From Thermanaeromonas toyohensis ToBE (lineage in GTDB: Bacteria > Bacillota > DSM-521 > Neomoorellales > Neomoorellaceae): a DNA stretch of 64,000 nt. The DNA lies in the NCBI RefSeq assembly GCF_900176005.1, contig NZ_LT838272.1:2499587-2563586 (forward strand), in the 5' to 3' direction. The notes beneath the pieces were generated by a model that was not told the origin of the DNA, did not search any database, and was given only the letters and a program-made list of their open reading frames with translations. Below, piece after piece: positions 56,019-64,000 of the stretch; position 1 is the first letter of the stretch; the number at the start of each line of letters is the position of its first letter. The translations under genes were made by a program, and so were the position numbers.

Positions 56019-56660
56019 ATGGCCTGCAACTTACGCATCCTCTTGGTGGATGATCATACCTTGATCCGCAAGGGGTTGCGAGCCCTCATGGCCGAATGGG
56101 AGGGGTTTGAAGTAGTAGGAGAGGCCAGGGATGGAGAGGAAGCCGTTGAACTGGCCCTTGAGCTTCGCCCGAACATTGTCCTCATGGATATATATATGCC
56201 CCGCCTCGACGGCCTAGAGGCTACACGGCGCCTTAAAACCTTGCTTCCCGAAAGTAAAGTAGTCATCCTAACGGTAGATGACAATCCCGAAACTCTGTTA
56301 GCTGCCTTAGAAGCCGGGGCTAAGGGTTACCTCCTTAAGACAGTAGAACCCCAACAGCTTTATTACCTCCTCCAAGAAGTGGCTCGTGGTGAGATGACTT
56401 TGACCCCGGCCCTTATAAAAAAGATGCTCCCTAGGTTAACCCGGACGCCTACCTTGAATTCTTTAAGTGCCAGAGAGAAGGAAGTCCTGGAGCTAGTAGC
56501 CCAAGGTTTTACCAATCGGGAAATAGCCCAAAAGCTCTATATCAGCGAAAACACGGTTAAAAACCATCTTCGGAGTATCTTAGAAAAACTCCAAACTAAA
56601 AACCGTTTACAGGCAGTCCAGTATGCCCTCCAGCAAGGCTGGATAAAGGCGCCGAAATAG
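56019..56660 (+). CDS. NarL/FixJ-type response regulator
   Basis: The receiver domain (RILLVDDHTLIRKGLRALM, phospho-acceptor Asp in NIVLMDIYMPRLDG, Lys in YLLKTVEP) is followed by a LuxR-type HTH (SLSAREKEVLELVAQGFTNR, EIAQKLYISENTVKNHL). 213 residues, complete. No histidine kinase is adjacent. The next genes on the strand are the hydrogenase operon, so it may control that operon; the 230-base gap between them argues for separate promoters. Confidence 0.93.
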   Translation: MACNLRILLVDDHTLIRKGLRALMAEWEGFEVVGEARDGEEAVELALELRPNIVLMDIYMPRLDGLEATRRLKTLLPESKVVILTVDDNPETLLAALEAGAKGYLLKTVEPQQLYYLLQEVARGEMTLTPALIKKMLPRLTRTPTLNSLSAREKEVLELVAQGFTNREIAQKLYISENTVKNHLRSILEKLQTKNRLQAVQYALQQGWIKAPK

Positions 56661-56693
56661 CCAGAAAGAACTATTTTTAAATAGTCCTTTCGG
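56661..56693 (+). terminator. 33-base palindrome after the response regulator
   Basis: CCAGAAAGAACTATTT (56661-56676) pairs with AAATAGTCCTTTCGG (56679-56693) over nearly its whole length, 2 bases apart. It begins at the base after the stop codon. No T-run follows, so it may act as a weak terminator, an mRNA-stabilising hairpin, or an operator for the hydrogenase genes. Confidence 0.45.
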
Positions 56694-56886
56694 ATATTAC
56701 GTAAAGGAAAAGGCGCTGATTATATTACTTTGAGAAGAAAAATGATTTCAGGCTTTAAATTTAGACTTGGGGAGGAGGCGAAAGCATAAAGCTGCCTTAA
56801 TGGAAATTAAGCAAAAAGGGAAATTTATTTTTGGCTTTTATTGTGAAGGTAGTTGCAAGTATACCATTTTATTGGAGGTGTAAATT

Positions 56887-57945
56887 ATGTCAGTAGCTTA
56901 TGCCCGCCAGGCAGAGATGGAATTACCTCTTCTTTATCACTTACCTAAGGCAAAACTAGATGCTTTTGTGCAGGAATTGCGCAAAGCCTATGATGTATTT
57001 GGCCCGGTAGCTAAAGGAAAAGAATTTGTCTTCGCTCCAGTAACTAGCGCTGAAGAGTTGGCCCTACACTACCAGACCACTTTATTACCTCCTAAGAAGT
57101 TGCTCCACCTACCCTTCGAAGTCCTCTTCTCCTTCCACGAAGACCAGCATATAGAAGAAGCTGTAGCGCCTGAGCGACCCCAGGTAATATTGGGCATCCA
57201 TCCTTGCGATGTCCATGCCATTCATATCTTAGATAAAGCTTATACCTCCGAATATCCCGATCCTTATTACATGGCTAAACGGCGTAACACAATTATCATC
57301 GCCCTTAACTGTACTACCCCTGGAGAGCACTGTTTCTGCTCATCCTTCGGTACTGGTCCTGCTTTAAGAGAAGGTTACGATCTTTTGCTTACTGACTTGG
57401 GCCAGGGCTTCTTGGTAGAAGTTGGTAGCCAGGTAGGTAAAAAACTCCTCCTAAATATGGATATGGAGCTTACCCCTGCCCCCCGGGTGGCCATGGTAGA
57501 AAAACAAAAGGTAATAGATAACGCCCGCCGCAGGTTCCAAAAGAAAATTAATACCCAAGGGCTGCATGAATTGCTAGAAGAGAATTTCCGCCATCCACTT
57601 TGGGAAGAGCTTATGCATCAGTGCTTGGCCTGTGGATCCTGTACCATGGTATGCCCTACCTGCTTCTGCTACAACGTGGTGGATAAGCTCGACCTTAATC
57701 TTAAGAGTGGAAAGCGGCAGCGGGAATGGGATTCTTGTATGCTTTTGGAATATGCCCAGGTAGCCTTAGGACATAACTTCCGTAAGGATCGGGATGCTAG
57801 GGTTAAGCAAAGGATTTATCATAAACTGGTGTATTACGAGCCCCAGTTCGGGACCCTGGGTTGTGTAGGTTGTGGCCGCTGCATAAAGGCCTGCGTAAAG
57901 AAGATCGATATCACAGATATTATTAGCCGTCTCAGGGGGGAATAA
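56887..57945 (+). CDS. hydB: Sulfhydrogenase beta subunit, iron-sulfur protein (HydB-like)
   Basis: The electron-transfer subunit of group 3b (NAD(P)-linked) [NiFe]-hydrogenases, related to anaerobic sulfite reductase subunit A. Two [4Fe-4S] motifs are at the C-terminal half, CLACGSCTMVCPTCFC (about residue 250) and CVGCGRCIKACVKK (about 330); N-terminally GIHPCDVHAIHILDKAY and NCTTPGEHCFCSSFGTGP are typical. Strong ribosome site TTGGAGGTG. It opens the operon; hydG starts 3 bp after its stop. Confidence 0.92.
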   Translation: MSVAYARQAEMELPLLYHLPKAKLDAFVQELRKAYDVFGPVAKGKEFVFAPVTSAEELALHYQTTLLPPKKLLHLPFEVLFSFHEDQHIEEAVAPERPQVILGIHPCDVHAIHILDKAYTSEYPDPYYMAKRRNTIIIALNCTTPGEHCFCSSFGTGPALREGYDLLLTDLGQGFLVEVGSQVGKKLLLNMDMELTPAPRVAMVEKQKVIDNARRRFQKKINTQGLHELLEENFRHPLWEELMHQCLACGSCTMVCPTCFCYNVVDKLDLNLKSGKRQREWDSCMLLEYAQVALGHNFRKDRDARVKQRIYHKLVYYEPQFGTLGCVGCGRCIKACVKKIDITDIISRLRGE

Positions 57946-57948
57946 AGG

Positions 57949-58797
57949 GTGTTCAATCCATTCAAGCCTGAACGGGCTGTGATCAAAGAGATCATTCGCG
58001 AAACCCACGATACCACTACTTACACCTTTAGCTTTATCGATGAAGAAGTGCGCCGGGATTTCCGCTTCCGACCCGGTCAATTTAATATGCTTACTATTTT
58101 CGGTATCGGCGAGGCCCCGATATCTATAAGTTCCAGCCCAGTCCAAACAGAAACTTTCCAACATACTATCCGCCATGTAGGTAACGTCACCAACGCCCTG
58201 GCTAGAATGAAACCCGGTGATGTGGTAGGTATCAGGGGGCCTTATGGTACGGGTTGGCCTCTAGATGTGCTACCCATAAAAAACCTTCTCATTGTGGCTG
58301 GAGGTATTGGACTTGCCCCCTTACGTCCGGTCATCCGGGAAGTTGTCCACCGGCGGAAGGAGTTCGGGCAAGTTGAAATCCTGTATGGTGCTCGTACCCC
58401 TGCTGATCTCCTATACACTCCTGAATACCAGTTATGGCGCCAGTCAGATATCATCTTGCGCCTTACAGTGGATATGGTACCTCCTGGCACTGAATGGAAA
58501 GACGAGGTCGGAGTAGTAACTAAACTCTTCGATAAAATGTCTTCCCGCCCCGAAGAAACTACTGTATTCACTTGTGGTCCAGAGATAATGATGGCCTTTG
58601 TAGTTAAAGGGCTTTTGGCCCGCGGTTTCCGGCCTGAACAGATCTATGTATCGCTGGAACGCCGTATGAACTGCGGAGTCAAAAAATGCGGTAAATGTCA
58701 GATCGGGCCTAAGTTCGTCTGCCGAGATGGCCCTGTGTTCGCCTACGCTGAACTCTTAAGCCTACCCGAAGAAGTTTTAGGAGGTGCAGCCCGGTGA
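57949..58797 (+). CDS. hydG: Sulfhydrogenase gamma subunit, FAD/NAD(P)-binding (HydG-like)
   Basis: A flavoprotein reductase that passes electrons between NAD(P)H and the Fe-S subunits. FAD-binding domain: FRPGQFNMLTIFGIGEAPISISSSP; NAD(P) domain: LLIVAGGIGLAPLRPVIRE. The C terminus carries a [2Fe-2S] site, MNCGVKKCGKCQIGPKFVCRDGP. 282 residues. The start is GTG at 57949; the stop overlaps the hydD start by 4 bp (GTGA). Not the unrelated HydG of [FeFe]-hydrogenase maturation. Confidence 0.92.
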   Translation: MFNPFKPERAVIKEIIRETHDTTTYTFSFIDEEVRRDFRFRPGQFNMLTIFGIGEAPISISSSPVQTETFQHTIRHVGNVTNALARMKPGDVVGIRGPYGTGWPLDVLPIKNLLIVAGGIGLAPLRPVIREVVHRRKEFGQVEILYGARTPADLLYTPEYQLWRQSDIILRLTVDMVPPGTEWKDEVGVVTKLFDKMSSRPEETTVFTCGPEIMMAFVVKGLLARGFRPEQIYVSLERRMNCGVKKCGKCQIGPKFVCRDGPVFAYAELLSLPEEVLGGAAR

Positions 58798-59555
58798 GTA
58801 AACCCCGTATAGCTGTTTATAAAATGAGCTCTTGTGCAGGCTGCCAGTTAGAACTTTTAAACCTTGAACCTATTCTTTTAGATCTTTTGGGAGCCGTAGA
58901 TCTTAGCTATTTCGTCATGGCCCGCCGGGACAATGAACCCGGACCTTATGATATCGGCCTAGTCGAAGGGGCCATAACTACAGGTGAAGAAATCGAGCGG
59001 CTTAAGAAGGCGCGGGAAGAATGCCGCATCTTAGTAGCCATGGGGGCTTGTGCCTGCTACGGTGGCCTCCCCTCCATTAAAAACTGGCAGCCCCAGAGGG
59101 TAGTAGAAAGCCGGGTCTACGAGAACTTAGCTGCTATCCATTCTACCACAGCCTATGGTATCGATTATTATGTCCCGGTTGATGCCTATCTCAAGGGATG
59201 CCCAGTAAGCCGGGAGGAACTATTAGAGTTTATCAAAGGTGCTCTACTGGGGATAAGACCCTATCTTAGACCCCACAGCGTATGTGTGGAATGCAAGCTT
59301 CACGAAAATGTATGCCTGTTTGTAACCGAAGGCCAGGTCTGCTTAGGGCCAGTCACTACAGCAGGCTGCGGTGCCCTCTGTCCTTCCCGCGGGAGGCCCT
59401 GTGAAGGTTGCCGGGGCCCGGCCAACGATGCTAATACAGTATCCCTGGCCCAGACCATGGCTGAATACGGCCTACACCGCAGCGATATCATCCGATATTT
59501 CCGGAAGTTTGCGGGTATGACCCCAGAATTTAGTAAGGGAGCGGAAGCCGTATGA
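58794..59555 (+). CDS. hydD: [NiFe]-hydrogenase small subunit (sulfhydrogenase delta, HydD-like)
   Basis: The small subunit with the proximal [4Fe-4S] cluster: KMSSCAGCQLELLN gives the CxxC, GACACYGGLPSIKN and DAYLKGCPVSREEL the other two cysteines. Further cysteines (CVECKLHENVCLFVTEGQVC, CGALCPSRGRPCEGC) suit extra clusters as in group 3 enzymes. No twin-arginine signal, so the enzyme stays in the cytoplasm. 253 residues; overlaps both neighbours by 4 bp. Confidence 0.94.
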   Translation: MSKPRIAVYKMSSCAGCQLELLNLEPILLDLLGAVDLSYFVMARRDNEPGPYDIGLVEGAITTGEEIERLKKAREECRILVAMGACACYGGLPSIKNWQPQRVVESRVYENLAAIHSTTAYGIDYYVPVDAYLKGCPVSREELLEFIKGALLGIRPYLRPHSVCVECKLHENVCLFVTEGQVCLGPVTTAGCGALCPSRGRPCEGCRGPANDANTVSLAQTMAEYGLHRSDIIRYFRKFAGMTPEFSKGAEAV

Positions 59556-60835
59556 CAGAACAGGCCATCCATGTGGATTATATAGCCCGAGTGGAGGGCG
59601 AAGGCGCTTTAAAGATTAAAGTAAAGGATAACCAGATTACCGAGCTTCAGCTTAGGATCTTTGAGCCCCCGCGTTTCTTCCAGGGGTTCCTGGTAGGCCG
59701 CAAATTCGATGAGGTACCAGGGATTGTATCACGCATATGCGGTATCTGCCCTGCCTCCCATCAAATAACTAGCATACAAGCCTTAGAGGACGCCTTGGGA
59801 GTGGAGCCAAGCCAACAGACCAAGGACTTAAGGCTGCTTTTGGCCTTAAGCCAATGGATACAGAGCCACACCCTCCATATCTATTTCCTCGCCCTCCCGG
59901 ACTTCCTTGGCTATGAGAGCGCCATTGCTATGGCTAAAGATCACCTGCCAGCAGTAGAGAGGGCTTTAAAGCTTAAGCGGCTGGGTAATGATCTTACGGC
60001 CCTCGTTGGAGGCCGGGAAGTGCATCCCGTCACCCCGACCATTGGAGGATTTACCTCCATTCCCAGCCGAAAGGAGCTGCAAGCTATAGGTGAAAGGCTC
60101 CAGGAAGCCCGGGCGGATGCCTTAGCTACCATAGATCTAGTAACTTCCCTTAAGATACCGGCTTTCGAACGGGACTGTGAACACATCGCCCTTTCTGCCG
60201 ACGACACTTACGCCGTAAATAGCGGCCGCCTAGTCTCTACTAAAGGGTTAGATATACCAGTTTGGCAGTACCGTAACCATATAAAGGAACGGCATATACC
60301 CCATTCCAACGCTCTACATTCCTATGTGGAAGGCCGAGGCAGTTTCCTGGTAGGCCCGCTGGCTCGGGTAAACTTAAACATGGATAAGCTTTCCCCTGCA
60401 GCGCGAAAGATAGCAGAAGGTACAGGAGTATTCCCCACTTTAAACCCCTTCTACAGCATCTTGGCCCGGGCCATCGAGTTGCTTCACAGCATTGATACTT
60501 GCCTAGAAGTTATTGAGCGCCTCGACCCGCAGCCGGAGGATATAGCCTATACGGTCCAGGCCGGCCAGGGCTTCGCCATCACTGAGGCACCGCGAGGCGT
60601 CCTCTACCATAGCTACCGGATTAACGACCAAGGCCTAGTGGAGGAGGCAGATATAGTTAGCCCCACTGCCCATAACGTGGCCAACATGGAGGAAGATTTA
60701 CGGGCCTTTGCTCCTAGTGTATTGGATCTTCCCTTGGAAGAAGCTACTCTAAAGTGTGAGATGGTTATCCGGAACTACGATCCATGTATCTCTTGTTCGG
60801 TCCACTTCCTGCGCCTGGAAATTGAGAGGGAATAA
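59552..60835 (+). CDS. hydA: [NiFe]-hydrogenase large subunit (sulfhydrogenase alpha, HydA-like)
   Basis: The catalytic subunit. The four Ni-Fe ligands lie in RICGICPASHQI (N-terminal CxxC) and NYDPCISCSVH (C-terminal CxxC). After the final His a 9-residue tail (FLRLEIERE) remains, the part that the maturation protease is expected to cut off once nickel is in. 427 residues fits group 3b. The next gene encodes such a protease. Confidence 0.95.
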   Translation: MTEQAIHVDYIARVEGEGALKIKVKDNQITELQLRIFEPPRFFQGFLVGRKFDEVPGIVSRICGICPASHQITSIQALEDALGVEPSQQTKDLRLLLALSQWIQSHTLHIYFLALPDFLGYESAIAMAKDHLPAVERALKLKRLGNDLTALVGGREVHPVTPTIGGFTSIPSRKELQAIGERLQEARADALATIDLVTSLKIPAFERDCEHIALSADDTYAVNSGRLVSTKGLDIPVWQYRNHIKERHIPHSNALHSYVEGRGSFLVGPLARVNLNMDKLSPAARKIAEGTGVFPTLNPFYSILARAIELLHSIDTCLEVIERLDPQPEDIAYTVQAGQGFAITEAPRGVLYHSYRINDQGLVEEADIVSPTAHNVANMEEDLRAFAPSVLDLPLEEATLKCEMVIRNYDPCISCSVHFLRLEIERE

Positions 60836-60842
60836 ACGAAAA

Positions 60843-61319
60843 ATGGCTTTAGTCAAAATTATAGGCTGCGGGAATCCCTTGGCTGGGGATGATGGAGTAG
60901 GTCTTAAGGTCATAGAAGAGCTTAAGCGCTGGGGGCTTCCGCCGGGGGTTAGGCTCATCTCGGCGGGGCTCCCGGGGCTTACCATTCTAGACCTTATGCG
61001 CGGCGCAGACCAGGTCATCATCGTAGATGCAGTGGAAGCAGGGCAAAAGCCTGGTACTGTGATCCATTGTAAAGAAACGGACCTGGCCCGGGTTACCTTC
61101 CGCAGCCTTTCCTTACACAATATAGGTATAGCAGAGGCTTTGAGCTTAGGACGCTTAGTAGAACCGGAAGCCTTCCCGCGTCGTCTTGACATAGTCGGCG
61201 TGCAGATAGCCGAAATAACCTGGGGAAAAGCTGATTTAAGCCCGTTAGTGGCAGCTGCTTTACCCCTGGCTGTGCATACTGTATACAATATTCTAAAGGG
61301 TGGGGGACCATATGCATGA
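60843..61319 (+). CDS. Hydrogenase maturation protease
   Basis: A HyaD/HycI-family endopeptidase. The metal-binding acidic residues are in IGCGNPLAGDDGVG and VIIVDAVEAGQKPG, followed by SLHNIGIAEAL. Its dedicated substrate is presumably the HydA subunit encoded just upstream. I use the ATG at 60843 (MALVKIIGCGNP), since the frame upstream to 60756 lies inside hydA. 158 residues, complete; hypA overlaps its end. Confidence 0.93.
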   Translation: MALVKIIGCGNPLAGDDGVGLKVIEELKRWGLPPGVRLISAGLPGLTILDLMRGADQVIIVDAVEAGQKPGTVIHCKETDLARVTFRSLSLHNIGIAEALSLGRLVEPEAFPRRLDIVGVQIAEITWGKADLSPLVAAALPLAVHTVYNILKGGGPYA

Positions 61320-61674
61320 ACTATCCCTAGCCCAGGAAGCCATACGCTTAGTAGTCCAGGATGCTAGCCGAAGGGGTTTAAAGCGGGTAACCCTAGTGAA
61401 GATTTTAGTGGGAGAATGGACAGCAGTCCTGCCGGAGGCCTTCCGCTTAGCCTTTGAGTGCGCAAGCCGTGGTACAATAGTAGAAGGTGCGCGTTTAGAA
61501 ATTGAAGAAGCGCCTGCCCGCGCTCTATGCTGCACCTGCGGGCTGGAATTCCACCCTAAGGAATGGTTTTTATTATGCCCCCGGTGTTCTACCCCAGGTG
61601 CCCAGCTTTTGAGCGGCCGGGAGATGCAGATAGTATCTTATGAAGGAAGCCTAGCCTTAGAGAAAGCCCAATAG
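61312..61674 (+). CDS. hypA: Hydrogenase nickel insertion protein HypA
   Basis: HypA brings nickel to the large subunit with HypB. The N terminus MHELSLAQEAIRLV holds the nickel-binding His2; the zinc site is CCTCGLEF...LLCPRC. 120 residues. The start at 61312 is preferred over 61300 because of the invariant MHE start and GGTGGGGGACC upstream. It overlaps the maturation protease gene by 8 bp. Confidence 0.95.
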   Translation: MHELSLAQEAIRLVVQDASRRGLKRVTLVKILVGEWTAVLPEAFRLAFECASRGTIVEGARLEIEEAPARALCCTCGLEFHPKEWFLLCPRCSTPGAQLLSGREMQIVSYEGSLALEKAQ

Positions 61675-61731
61675 GAGGATTATCAATTGGAAAATTAAAA
61701 AAGTCATCTTATAGCAGGAGGGACTTAAAAG

Positions 61732-62424
61732 ATGCCTGATTTCAAGGTAATCCTGGCCCAGGACCTGCGCCAGGCTAACCAGGAACAAGCCACCGAAAAC
61801 AGGGAAAGGTTTTCTTCCTTCGGAATTACCGTAGTTAACCTCATCAGTAGCCCCGGAGCAGGTAAAACTAGCATCCTGGAAGCCACCCTGGCGCACCTTT
61901 CTGGGACTATGGGTATAGGGGTAATAGAGGGCGACATTGCTACCACGCGCGACGCAGCCCGTATAGCCCGGTATAACGTACCCGTAGTCCAAATCAACAC
62001 CGATGGTGCCTGCCATCTGGATGCAAGGCTAATATCCCGGGCTATTGTAGAACTACCTTTGGAAAAACTAGATCTCCTTTTCATCGAGAATGTAGGTAAT
62101 CTAGTCTGCCCAGCGGAGTTCGACCTGGGTGAAGATATTAAAGCTTGTATCTTAAGCGTAGCTGAAGGTAGTGATAAACCCCTAAAATACCCTCTTATTT
62201 TTAGGGAAGCGCAGGTTCTCCTATTGAACAAGATAGACCTTTTACCGTATACTGATTTTAATATGGAGGCCTTCCGCCAAGATATAAGTAAATTAAATCC
62301 CGAGCTTACTATATTTCCTGTTTCTGCGCGAACCGGCGAAGGCCTGGGGGAATGGTGCACATGGCTAAAACGGCAGGTAGCATCCAAAAAGAAAAGTGCC
62401 GTCCCCTGCGACGCTATCGCCTAA
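61732..62424 (+). CDS. hypB: Hydrogenase nickel incorporation GTPase HypB
   Basis: The SIMIBI-class GTPase for nickel delivery. Walker A SSPGAGKTS (about residues 43-51), NTDGACHLDARL with the metal-binding Cys-His pair, LLFIENVGNLVCPAEFDLG (switch region) and NKIDLLPY for guanine specificity. There is no His-rich N terminus, so no nickel storage. A 57-base gap with AGCAGGAGGGAC precedes the start. 230 residues; the last 64 bases overlap hypF. Confidence 0.96.
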   Translation: MPDFKVILAQDLRQANQEQATENRERFSSFGITVVNLISSPGAGKTSILEATLAHLSGTMGIGVIEGDIATTRDAARIARYNVPVVQINTDGACHLDARLISRAIVELPLEKLDLLFIENVGNLVCPAEFDLGEDIKACILSVAEGSDKPLKYPLIFREAQVLLLNKIDLLPYTDFNMEAFRQDISKLNPELTIFPVSARTGEGLGEWCTWLKRQVASKKKSAVPCDAIA

Positions 62425-64000
62425 CCCTTTGGGGCATAGTGCAGGGTGTAGGTTTCCGTCCTTTTGTTTACCGTCTGGCTCAATCCTGGGGTGTACGGGG
62501 CACCGTATATAATGCCAGTTCGGGTGTATGCATCGACGTAGAAGGCGAAGAGGACCGAGTGGAAGCTTTTATCCAGGAGGTTTTGGTGCGGCCTCCGCGA
62601 CTTGCGCGCATTGCCGGCTGGCAGAAGGAAGAACTAGAACCCTATGGATGGAAGGACTTTACTATCACAGCCAGCCTAACTGGCGATGAGCAACAAGTAG
62701 TAGCTTCTCCAGACGTGGCCCTCTGTAACGATTGCCGTCGAGAACTTGAGGACCCTTCTGATCGCCACTACTTGTATCCCTTTACCAACTGTACCAACTG
62801 CGGTCCCCGTTTTACCATAATTTTCAGTTTACCTTACGACCGTAGCCGTACAGCCATGGCCCCTTTTACTTTATGTCCAGAGTGTGCTACCGAGTATACT
62901 GATCCCGCCAACCGACGCTTCCATGCCCAACCCATAGCCTGCCCTGCTTGCGGACCACAGGTAGAACTACTCAACAATAAAGGTCAGCCGGTAACTGGCG
63001 ACTGGCTTAAAAAAGCCTCCCAACTACTTAAGGAAGGCTATATCCTGGCTATAAAAGGTTTAGGCGGGTTCCATCTAGCCTGCGATGCCACAAATAAGCA
63101 CGCTGTAAGTCTACTTCGCCTGCGCAAGGGCCGGCCTAGAAAACCTTTCGCTGTTATGGCGCGGGACCTGGACACAGTGAAACAGTATTGCTTTCTTAAC
63201 GAAGAAGAAGCGGCTCTCCTCTCTTCTCCAGCGGCCCCTATAGTGCTTTTACGCCAAAGGCCAGATACAGATCTCGCCCCGGAGGTAGCTCCGGGCTTAA
63301 GTACCCTAGGGGTTATGCTCCCTTATACCCCCCTTCACTTGCTTATCCTTCAAGCGGGGCCTCCCCTTCTCGTGATGACCAGCGCCAATCCTAGCGATCT
63401 GCCCCTGGTTAAAGAAAACCACAAGGCTCTAGAGGAATTGAGAAATATAGCCGATTATTTCCTCTGCCACAACCGAGAAATAGTCAACCGTTGTGATGAT
63501 TCGGTGGTAAGCTTACGGCTTGGAGGCACCCACTTCTACCGGCGCTCCCGAGGATATGTCCCCCAGGCTATCCAGTTAGACCTCCCTCAGGGGCCGGATG
63601 TCCTAGCTGTAGGGGGCGATCTTAAAAACACCCTCTGCCTCCTAAAAAAGAACTTAGCTTTTCTTAGCCAGCATATTGGGGATCTTGCTACCCTGGAAAC
63701 CCAGAAAGCCTGGAGAGAGGCCAGGGAGCGCTTGGAAATTTTAACTGGTACCCGGCCCGAACTTGTCGCCTGTGACCTGCATCCTAGATATTACTCTGCC
63801 CATTTAGCCCAGGAATTAGGCCTTAAGGTCATTCGCATCCAGCACCACCATGCCCACTTGGCTAGCTGCCTAGCGGAAAATCAAGCTAAAGGTCCCGCCT
63901 TAGGGATCATCGCCGACGGTACCGGATATGGCTTAGACGGGGCTATCTGGGGTGGAGAAATCTTAATAGGCTCCTATGAGGAGTTTGAAAGGGTATTCCA
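62361..64000 (+). CDS. hypF: Carbamoyltransferase HypF (3' end cut by window edge)
   Basis: HypF makes the thiocarbamate that becomes the cyanide ligands of the NiFe site. The frame is open from ATG 62361 (GGGGGAATGGTGCAC before it) to the window edge, about 546 codons. Domains in order: acylphosphatase (TLWGIVQGVGFRPFVYRLA), double zinc finger (CNDCRR...CTNCGPR, CPECATEY...CPACGP), YrdC-like (LAIKGLGGFHLACDAT), and the start of the Kae1-like domain (HHHAHLASCLAENQ, GIIADGTGYGLDGAIWGGE). It overlaps hypB by 64 bp, so translation is coupled. Confidence 0.95.
   Translation, partial: MAKTAGSIQKEKCRPLRRYRLTLWGIVQGVGFRPFVYRLAQSWGVRGTVYNASSGVCIDVEGEEDRVEAFIQEVLVRPPRLARIAGWQKEELEPYGWKDFTITASLTGDEQQVVASPDVALCNDCRRELEDPSDRHYLYPFTNCTNCGPRFTIIFSLPYDRSRTAMAPFTLCPECATEYTDPANRRFHAQPIACPACGPQVELLNNKGQPVTGDWLKKASQLLKEGYILAIKGLGGFHLACDATNKHAVSLLRLRKGRPRKPFAVMARDLDTVKQYCFLNEEEAALLSSPAAPIVLLRQRPDTDLAPEVAPGLSTLGVMLPYTPLHLLILQAGPPLLVMTSANPSDLPLVKENHKALEELRNIADYFLCHNREIVNRCDDSVVSLRLGGTHFYRRSRGYVPQAIQLDLPQGPDVLAVGGDLKNTLCLLKKNLAFLSQHIGDLATLETQKAWREARERLEILTGTRPELVACDLHPRYYSAHLAQELGLKVIRIQHHHAHLASCLAENQAKGPALGIIADGTGYGLDGAIWGGEILIGSYEEFERVF

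Overview
The window looks like a chromosome segment of a thermophilic, anaerobic, spore-forming member of the Clostridia, most like the Moorella/Thermanaeromonas group. This is inference. It rests on a SigI/RsgI pair and a SpoIID-type protein, a 6S RNA beside aspS, the gene order hisS-aspS and secDF-yajC-tgt-queA-ruvBAC, and an NAD(P)-linked group 3b [NiFe]-hydrogenase. There is no rRNA or tRNA gene.

Region 1 (1-15,610) is a complete type I-B CRISPR-Cas locus. On the minus strand lie cas6, cas4, cas1, cas2, a WYL-domain regulator, cas8b, cas7, cas5 and cas3 (cas3 runs off the left edge). A leader of about 0.8 kb then precedes an array of about 66 thirty-base repeats read on the plus strand. 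The most striking feature is an in-frame amber codon at codon 29 of cas6, upstream of the putative catalytic histidine. The array carries its own history: an identical spacer pair, a pair overlapping by 12 nt that suggests a 5'-TTA PAM, a pair matching two versions of one protein-coding segment, and a block of five variant repeats.

Region 2 (15,610-21,985) is a defence-type accessory island. Two diverged copies of a ~180-bp element in inverted orientation bound it, and just outside each copy is a fragment of the CRISPR repeat. Inside are three HNH nucleases (two look like modification-dependent restriction enzymes), a possible PD-(D/E)xK protein, a Nudix hydrolase, the C-terminal half of a family B DNA polymerase, a decayed second copy of that polymerase's 3' end, and a probable IS256-type transposase scrap.

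Region 3 (22,000-28,250) holds a secreted GH26-like glycosidase split by a frameshift, an acetamidase/formamidase homologue, an AI-2E-family membrane protein, two tiny coupled genes absent from ordinary ORF lists, and a PRC-barrel protein.

Region 4 (28,283-55,798) is core housekeeping, nearly all on the minus strand: mnmA, nifU/nifS/Rrf2 regulator, rarA (plus strand), csoR-like gene, 6S RNA, aspS, hisS, MBL hydrolase, dtd, relA, recJ, cation exporter, secF, secD, HD hydrolase, yajC, tgt, queA, SpoIID-like, rsgI, sigI, DUF2905 and ruvB-ruvA-ruvC.

Region 5 (55,900-64,000) is on the plus strand: a NarL-type response regulator without a kinase, then an overlapping operon for a sulfhydrogenase-type [NiFe]-hydrogenase (hydB-G-D-A), its maturation protease, hypA, hypB and hypF (truncated by the right edge). 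Together these encode a cytoplasmic NAD(P)H-dependent hydrogenase and the start of its metal-centre assembly pathway.
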